Assembly: GCF_000204645.1 (NCBI RefSeq)
Contig: NC_015422.1
Span: 124,001 to 188,000, forward strand
Direction of reading: 5' to 3'
DNA length: 64,000 nt
DNA from: Alicycliphilus denitrificans K601
GTDB lineage: Bacteria > Pseudomonadota > Gammaproteobacteria > Burkholderiales > Burkholderiaceae_C
This document shows, piece by piece, positions 59,548 through 64,000 of the stretch (position 1 is its first letter; each line of letters begins with the position of its first letter). Below the pieces are notes generated by a model. The model was not told the DNA's origin and did not search any database. It saw only the letters and a list, made by a program, of their open reading frames with translations. The translations under genes and the position numbers were made by a program.

Positions 59548-60528
59548 ATGCTCACACCCACCCGCCGCCTGGCCCTGGCCGCCCTGGCCATCACCCCGTC
59601 GCTGCTTGCCGCGCTGCCTGCCGCCGCGCAGGACGCGCAGCCCGTGCGCCTCATCGTGGGCTATGCCGCCGGCGGCCCCGTGGATCAGGGCGCGCGCCTG
59701 TTCGGCCAGGCGCTGTCCAAGGAACTGGGCATGCCGGTCATGGTGGAGAACAAGCCCGGCGCCAACGCCACCATTGCGGGCAACGAGGTGGTGCGTGCCA
59801 AGCCCGACGGCCTCACGCTGTGGTTCGCCGCCAGCCCCACCATCACCATCAGCCCCAACGTGATGACCAAGATGCCGTTCGACCCGGCCAAGGACCTGGC
59901 CCCGGTGGCGCCCATCCTGAGCTACTACAACGTGCTCGTGGTGAACAACAACGAGCCCTACAAGAACGTGCGGGAGCTGGTGGCCTATGCCAAGGCCAAT
60001 CCCGGCAAGCTGGCCTACGGCTCGGCCGGCGTGGGCGGCTCCAACCACCTGGGCGCGTTGCTGTTCGCCCGGCGCAGCGGCATCGAGATGAACCACATCC
60101 CCTACAAGGGCAACGCGCCGGCGATGACCGACGTGATCGGCGGCCAGCTCAACATGATGCTGGACATCATCAGCACCGCCAGCTCCTACATCCATAGCGG
60201 CAAGGTGCGCGCCATCGCCGTCACCTCGCCCCAGCGCAACGCCTCGCTGCCCGACGTGCCCACCTTCGCCGAATCCGGCATCGAGGGCCTCAAGGGTTTC
60301 GATGTGGGCGGCTGGTACGGCGTCTACGGCCCCAAGGGCATGGCGCCCGAGCTGGTGGCCAAGCTCAACAAGGCCACGAATGCCGCCCTGGCGCAGCCGG
60401 ACCTGAAGAAGCGCTACAAGGACCTGGGCTACGACGAGTGGACGGGCAACCCCCAGAAGCTGGCCGAGCGCGCCGCCAAGGAACGCGCCATGTGGGCCAC
60501 GGTGACCCAGGGCATCACCGTGGATTGA
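59548..60528 (+). CDS. Bug/TctC-type solute-binding protein
   Basis: 326 residues. Sec-type leader (TRRLALAALAITPSLLAAL, ending PAAA near 27); mature part QPVRLIVGYAAGGPVDQGARLF, where the first motif is altered to VGYAAGG. Others: RAKPDGLTLWFA, HIPYKGNAPAMTDVIGGQ, MLDIISTASSYIH and LPDVPTFAESG. The start at 59548 follows CAGGAGATATACC. Upstream is a 179-base gap after the M20 gene in which I see no clear hairpin or operator. The ligase gene begins one base after its stop codon, so the two are one transcript. Confidence 0.87.
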   Translation: MLTPTRRLALAALAITPSLLAALPAAAQDAQPVRLIVGYAAGGPVDQGARLFGQALSKELGMPVMVENKPGANATIAGNEVVRAKPDGLTLWFAASPTITISPNVMTKMPFDPAKDLAPVAPILSYYNVLVVNNNEPYKNVRELVAYAKANPGKLAYGSAGVGGSNHLGALLFARRSGIEMNHIPYKGNAPAMTDVIGGQLNMMLDIISTASSYIHSGKVRAIAVTSPQRNASLPDVPTFAESGIEGLKGFDVGGWYGVYGPKGMAPELVAKLNKATNAALAQPDLKKRYKDLGYDEWTGNPQKLAERAAKERAMWATVTQGITVD

Positions 60529-60529
60529 G

Positions 60530-62038
60530 ATGGCGCAGCGCATCCACCAACTGCTGGACCGCTGGCTGGCCGAGGCGCCCGGCCAGCCCTTCATCCACCT
60601 GCCTGACGGCCGCAGCCTGAGCTTCGCCGACCTGGGCGCGCTCACCGACGCGGCCGAGGCCGAGCTGCGCGCCCTGGGCGTGCGCGCCGGCGACCGCGTG
60701 CTCGTCGTGGCCGAGAACTGTCCCGAGCACGCAGCGCTGATCCTGGCCTGCAGCCGCGTGGGCGCGTGGTCCTGCGGCGTGAACGCGCGCATGGCGCCGG
60801 GCGAGGTCGATGCCTTCGCCGCCAAGGCCGATGCGCGCGTGCTGTACTTCACCGCCAGCAGTTCCAGGAGCGCCGCCGCCCATGCCGCGCGCCATGCGGC
60901 CGTCGCCAGCGTGCTGCCCGGCATGCAGCATGGCGCCGCGCGGGACGAGGCGACCGTGGAGCCGCCGCCGCTGCAGGACGACGTGGCGGCGCTGATCTTC
61001 ACCTCGGGCACCACGGGCGCGCCCAAGGGCGTGATGGTGACGCACGAGGCGCTGATCCACTTCGCGCGCGTGTCGGCGGCGTCGCGCGGCCTGGGCCCGC
61101 AGGACCGCTGCTACGCCTTCGTGCCCATGACGCACATCTTCGGCCTGGCCACGGTGCTGCTGACCTCTCTGCACGCGGGCGCGCAGCTGGTGCTGCGCCC
61201 GCAGTTCGATCCAGAGGATCTGCTCGACGCGCTGGCGCACCACGGCGTGACGCAGCTGCAGGGGCCGCCGGCGCTTTTTTCGCGCCTGCTGGCCCATCTG
61301 CGGGAGAGAAGCATCGCCCACCCCGAGGCGCCGCTGCTCCGCTATGTCTATACCGGCGCTGGCCCGCTGGACCTGACGCTCAAGCAACGCGTGGAGGCCG
61401 CCTTCGGCCAGGCGCTGCACCACGGCTATGGCCTGTCGGAGTACGCGGGCTCGGTGCACCTCACGCGCCTCTCCGAGCAGCGCCCCGACACCAGCGTGGG
61501 CTACGTGGTGCAGGACGCCGAGGTGCAGGTCACCGACCCGGCCAGCGGCCGGCCCGTGCCCACGGGCGAGCGCGGCGAGCTGTGGATACGCGGCCGCGGC
61601 CTGATGCGCGGCTATTTCCGCGACCCGCAGGCCACGAACGCCGTGATGCGCGACGGCGGCTGGTACGCCAGCGGCGACCTGGGCGAGCTGCATGCCGATG
61701 GCGCGCTGTTCGTCGTCGGGCGCCTCAAGGAGATGATCATCCGCTCGGGCTTCAACGTCTATCCGGCCGAGGTCGAGCTGGCGCTCAACCAGCTGCCCGG
61801 CGTGCAGCGCAGCGCCGTCGTCGGCCGCCCGGAGAAGGACGGCAACGAGGAGGTCATCGCCTTCGTCGAGCTGAGCGCCGGCGCCACCTTCGACGAGGCC
61901 GCCGCGCGCGCGCGGCTGCGCGAGCAGCTCGCGCCCTACAAGCAGCCCAGCCACATCGTCACCGTGGCCGAGCTGCCCACCAGCCACAACGGCAAGGTGC
62001 TCAAGCGCCGACTGCAAGAGCAGGCCGCCAAACTTTGA
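60530..62038 (+). CDS. acyl-CoA synthetase (AMP-binding, ANL superfamily)
   Basis: 502 residues. P-loop FTSGTTGAPKGVM near residue 157, A5 GYGLSEYAGS near 302, A7 YASGDLGELHADG near 380, hinge VGRLKEMIIRSGFNVYPAE near 396-414, catalytic Lys in SHNGKVLKRRL near 487. It differs from the other three ligases in the window and is nearer to long-chain/benzoate-type ligases in its motif wording. It is flanked by Bug genes on both sides (1 base before, 17 after). It could activate the acid released by the M20 hydrolase or the ligand of the Bug proteins directly. Confidence 0.9.
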   Translation: MAQRIHQLLDRWLAEAPGQPFIHLPDGRSLSFADLGALTDAAEAELRALGVRAGDRVLVVAENCPEHAALILACSRVGAWSCGVNARMAPGEVDAFAAKADARVLYFTASSSRSAAAHAARHAAVASVLPGMQHGAARDEATVEPPPLQDDVAALIFTSGTTGAPKGVMVTHEALIHFARVSAASRGLGPQDRCYAFVPMTHIFGLATVLLTSLHAGAQLVLRPQFDPEDLLDALAHHGVTQLQGPPALFSRLLAHLRERSIAHPEAPLLRYVYTGAGPLDLTLKQRVEAAFGQALHHGYGLSEYAGSVHLTRLSEQRPDTSVGYVVQDAEVQVTDPASGRPVPTGERGELWIRGRGLMRGYFRDPQATNAVMRDGGWYASGDLGELHADGALFVVGRLKEMIIRSGFNVYPAEVELALNQLPGVQRSAVVGRPEKDGNEEVIAFVELSAGATFDEAAARARLREQLAPYKQPSHIVTVAELPTSHNGKVLKRRLQEQAAKL

Positions 62039-62055
62039 ATCAAGAAAGACACACC

Positions 62056-63039
62056 ATGCCCATCCACATGACACGCCGCAGCCTGGTCGCCGGCGGCCTG
62101 CTGGCCGCGGCCGCGCAGCCCTTCGCCGCCCTGGCCTCCGATGCCTGGCCCACCAAGCCGGTGCGCTTCATCGTGCCCTTTCCGCCCGGCGGCCCCGTGG
62201 ACACCACGGCGCGTGCCGCGAGCGTGAAGCTGTCCGAGATCTGGAAGACGCCCACCGTGATCGACAACCGCGCGGGCGCGGGCGGCGTGGTCGGCGCGCA
62301 GGCCGCGGCCCGCGAGGCGCCCGATGGCTACACCCTGTTCATGGGCGCCATCCACCACTCGGTCAACCCCACGCTGATGGGCAACCTGCCCTACGACATC
62401 GAGCGCGACTTTGCGCCCATCAGCTTCGCCGCCATGTTCCCCGTGTTCATCGTGGCGCACCAGTCGGTTCCGGCCAATACGCTCAAGGAGCTCATCGCCC
62501 TGGCCAGGAAGCCGGGCAGCAACCTGAGCTACGGCTCGTCAGGCAATGGCGGCGGCACGCACCTGGCGGGCGAGCTGTTCAACATGGAGGCAGGCACCAA
62601 GCTGCAGCACGTGCCCTACAAGGGCAGCGCGCCGGCCATGAACGACCTGCTGGGCGGCCAGGTGCAGCTGATGTTCAGCGACGCGCCCACGGCGCTACCG
62701 CACATCAAGAGCGGGCGCATCAAGGTGCTGGCCGTGGCCAGCCGCCAGCGCTCGGCCATGCTGCCCGACGTGCCCACTGCGGCCGAGGCGGGGCTTCCCG
62801 GCTACGAGGCCTATTCCTGGGCCGCGCTGTTCGCTCCCGCCAAGACGCCCCAGGCCGTGCTGGACAAGATCAATGCAGACTTCAACACCGCCTTTAGGGA
62901 CCCCGCCGTGCGCCAGCGCCTGCTGGACGCCGGCGCCGAGGCAGCGCCGGGCACGCAGCAGGAGATGCGCCAGTTCCTGCGCTCCGAGCTGGCCAAGTGG
63001 GCCAAGGTGATCAAGACCGCCGGGATCACGGCGGGCTGA
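62056..63039 (+). CDS. Bug/TctC-type solute-binding protein with twin-arginine-like signal
   Basis: 327 residues. The leader has MTRRSLVAGGLLAAAAQ (twin-arginine-like TRRSLVAG) and ends AALA near 27; mature start SDAWPTKPVRFIVPFPPGGPVD. Later motifs REAPDGYTLFMG, HVPYKGSAPAMNDLLGGQ, MFSDAPTALPH and LPDVPTAAEAG. The ATG at 62056 has AAGAAAGA upstream. It is the third gene of the Bug - ligase - Bug set and converges with another, truncated Bug gene 54 bases downstream, so three receptors lie within 4.5 kb. Confidence 0.88.
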   Translation: MPIHMTRRSLVAGGLLAAAAQPFAALASDAWPTKPVRFIVPFPPGGPVDTTARAASVKLSEIWKTPTVIDNRAGAGGVVGAQAAAREAPDGYTLFMGAIHHSVNPTLMGNLPYDIERDFAPISFAAMFPVFIVAHQSVPANTLKELIALARKPGSNLSYGSSGNGGGTHLAGELFNMEAGTKLQHVPYKGSAPAMNDLLGGQVQLMFSDAPTALPHIKSGRIKVLAVASRQRSAMLPDVPTAAEAGLPGYEAYSWAALFAPAKTPQAVLDKINADFNTAFRDPAVRQRLLDAGAEAAPGTQQEMRQFLRSELAKWAKVIKTAGITAG

Positions 63040-63050
63040 GATTGTCAGAA

Positions 63051-63097
63051 AGAATAGCTGCAAGCGCTTTCTGAGTAAGCCCTAGAGGCTGTTTCAG
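63051..63097 (+). repeat. dispersed intergenic hairpin repeat, copy 11
   Basis: aatagctgcaagcgctttctgagtaagccctagaggct is a full copy. It fills the convergent gap between the last two Bug genes and could limit read-through. Confidence 0.7.
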
Positions 63098-64000
63098 AGC
63101 GCAAGATTCTTGCGCCCCAGCACTTTCAGCAAGGCGGCGATGCGGTCGGTCATTTCCTTGAACGCCGCATCCGCCTGCGCCTGAGTCTCCGTTGGTTGGG
63201 CAACCTTGCGCCCCTCGGCCTCCAGGCGGCTGCGGATCTCGGGCTTGACAACGGCCTCGCCAATGGCCTTGCGCAGGGCGGCCACGCGGTCGGCGGGCGT
63301 GCCCTTGCGCATGAAATAGCCGCCGCCGATCTCGTGCACGAAATCCGGTATCTGCTTGCTCTGGGTAATTGGCGCGATGTGCTTCAGGCCGGGGGCCATG
63401 TCCTTGGAAAAGCTGGAGATGACCTTCAATCGGCCCTGTGCCTGCATGCCGTCGAAGCTCGTCTGATACGGCAGGATGCCAAAGTCCACCTGCCCGCCGG
63501 CCAGGTCCTGCAACGCGGGCGCGGCCCCTTTGTACGGCACGTGCAGGAACGGCAGGTTCAAGCGCGTCGCCAGCGCATCGCCCATCAGGTGGTAGAGCGA
63601 GTCGATGCCCACCGATGCGTAGGTCAGCGGCTTGTCCTTCTGCTGGCGGGCATAGTCCAGGAACTCGTCCATGGTGCCCACGGGGATGCCGTTGCGCACC
63701 AGCAGCACGATGGACGCCGTTGTGATGGGCGCTGCGAAGACGAAGTCCCAGGGTTTGTAGCGAGCCGCCGGGTTGAGCATGGGCGGCAGGATCACCTCGT
63801 TGGGGGAACCGTGCAGAAAGGTGTAGCCGTCAGCCGGCGCGCTCAGCACCTTGTTGGCGCCGATCAGCCCGGTGCCGCCGCCGTAGTTCTCGACGATCAC
63901 CTGCTGGTTCAGGCTTTGGGTGAAGGATTCGGCAAAGATGCGCGCCGACGCGTCGCTGGCGCCTCCGGCGGGGTAGGGCACCACCAGGGTCAGCGGCTTG
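63094..64000 (-). CDS. Bug/TctC-type solute-binding protein, 5' end outside the window
   Basis: 302 codons of the mature part of another receptor; the signal peptide lies beyond base 64000. The visible sequence opens at the family motif KPLTLVVPYPAGGASD and continues with SAPADGYTFLHG, HVPYKGAAPALQDLAGGQ and the C-terminal half, which lacks the usual LPDVPT motif and reads ITQSKQIPDFVHEIGGG instead. It ends with GRKNLAL. Base 64000 is inside a codon. It is the twelfth Bug protein in this window. Operon partners would be to the right, outside the window. Confidence 0.87.
   Translation of the reverse strand, partial: KPLTLVVPYPAGGASDASARIFAESFTQSLNQQVIVENYGGGTGLIGANKVLSAPADGYTFLHGSPNEVILPPMLNPAARYKPWDFVFAAPITTASIVLLVRNGIPVGTMDEFLDYARQQKDKPLTYASVGIDSLYHLMGDALATRLNLPFLHVPYKGAAPALQDLAGGQVDFGILPYQTSFDGMQAQGRLKVISSFSKDMAPGLKHIAPITQSKQIPDFVHEIGGGYFMRKGTPADRVAALRKAIGEAVVKPEIRSRLEAEGRKVAQPTETQAQADAAFKEMTDRIAALLKVLGRKNLAL

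Overview
The window is a 64 kb piece of a very GC-rich bacterial chromosome, almost fully coding and with no gap over 300 bases. Gene content (quinol-type NO reductase with NorR, class III ribonucleotide reductase, a dozen Bug/TctC-type periplasmic binding proteins) and a short intergenic repeat that I associate with Comamonadaceae point to a facultatively anaerobic, probably denitrifying betaproteobacterium of the Acidovorax/Alicycliphilus/Comamonas type. The family assignment is inference; no rRNA or tRNA is present to confirm it.

Layout. 1-4.1 kb: end of recQ, then a leftward anaerobic ribonucleotide reductase operon (nrdD catalytic subunit, a separate 66-residue glycyl-radical piece, nrdG activase) behind two NrdR boxes exactly 32 bp apart. 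4.1-7.5 kb: a large membrane-anchored c-di-GMP protein with an intact EAL and a degenerate GGDEF. 7.7-13 kb: a nitric oxide module: hemerythrin-like protein, norB (qNOR) with a sigma-54 promoter, two NorR sites, norR, and a nitrobindin-like beta-barrel protein. 13.2-14.6 kb: sdaA.

14.7-64 kb is one long catabolic island made of modules. Nearly every module combines a Bug-type solute binding protein with CoA-thioester enzymes: (a) 14.7-18.8 two Bug proteins, an acyl-CoA ligase and a thioesterase; (b) 18.8-23.6 leftward ligase, acyl-CoA dehydrogenase and two Bug proteins; (c) 23.8-28.6 thiolase, two SDRs, Bug, IclR regulator; (d) 28.7-37.1 an AMACR-like racemase (rightward) facing a leftward operon Bug, SDR, MaoC hydratase, ligase, acyl-CoA dehydrogenase, cysteine-less thiolase homologue and its DUF35 partner, with a divergent IclR; (e) 38.2-46.2 leftward MaoC/FAS1-like hydratase, acyl-CoA dehydrogenase, family III CoA-transferase, MmgE/PrpD, Bug, CitE-like lyase and MFS carrier, which together read like a route for a C5 or branched dicarboxylate; (f) 46.4-51.8 SDR, MaoC, PaaG-like isomerase, Cat1-like CoA-transferase and thiolase; (g) 51.8-56.1 LysR, CoA-transferase, MDR reductase, Bug; (h) 56.2-59.4 LysR, Bug, M20 amidohydrolase; (i) 59.5-64 Bug, ligase, Bug and a truncated Bug.

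How it works together: the Bug proteins would capture organic acids in the periplasm, ligases or CoA-transferases activate them, and beta-oxidation-type enzymes degrade them. No TctA/TctB membrane partner is encoded here, so the binding proteins must rely on transporters elsewhere or serve sensing. Modules b and d contain clearly paralogous ligase and dehydrogenase genes, and modules d and f contain paralogous SDR-MaoC pairs, so the island seems to have grown partly by duplication. Eleven copies of one short hairpin repeat sit in the gaps between genes. I saw no CRISPR array, insertion sequence, prophage or tRNA gene.
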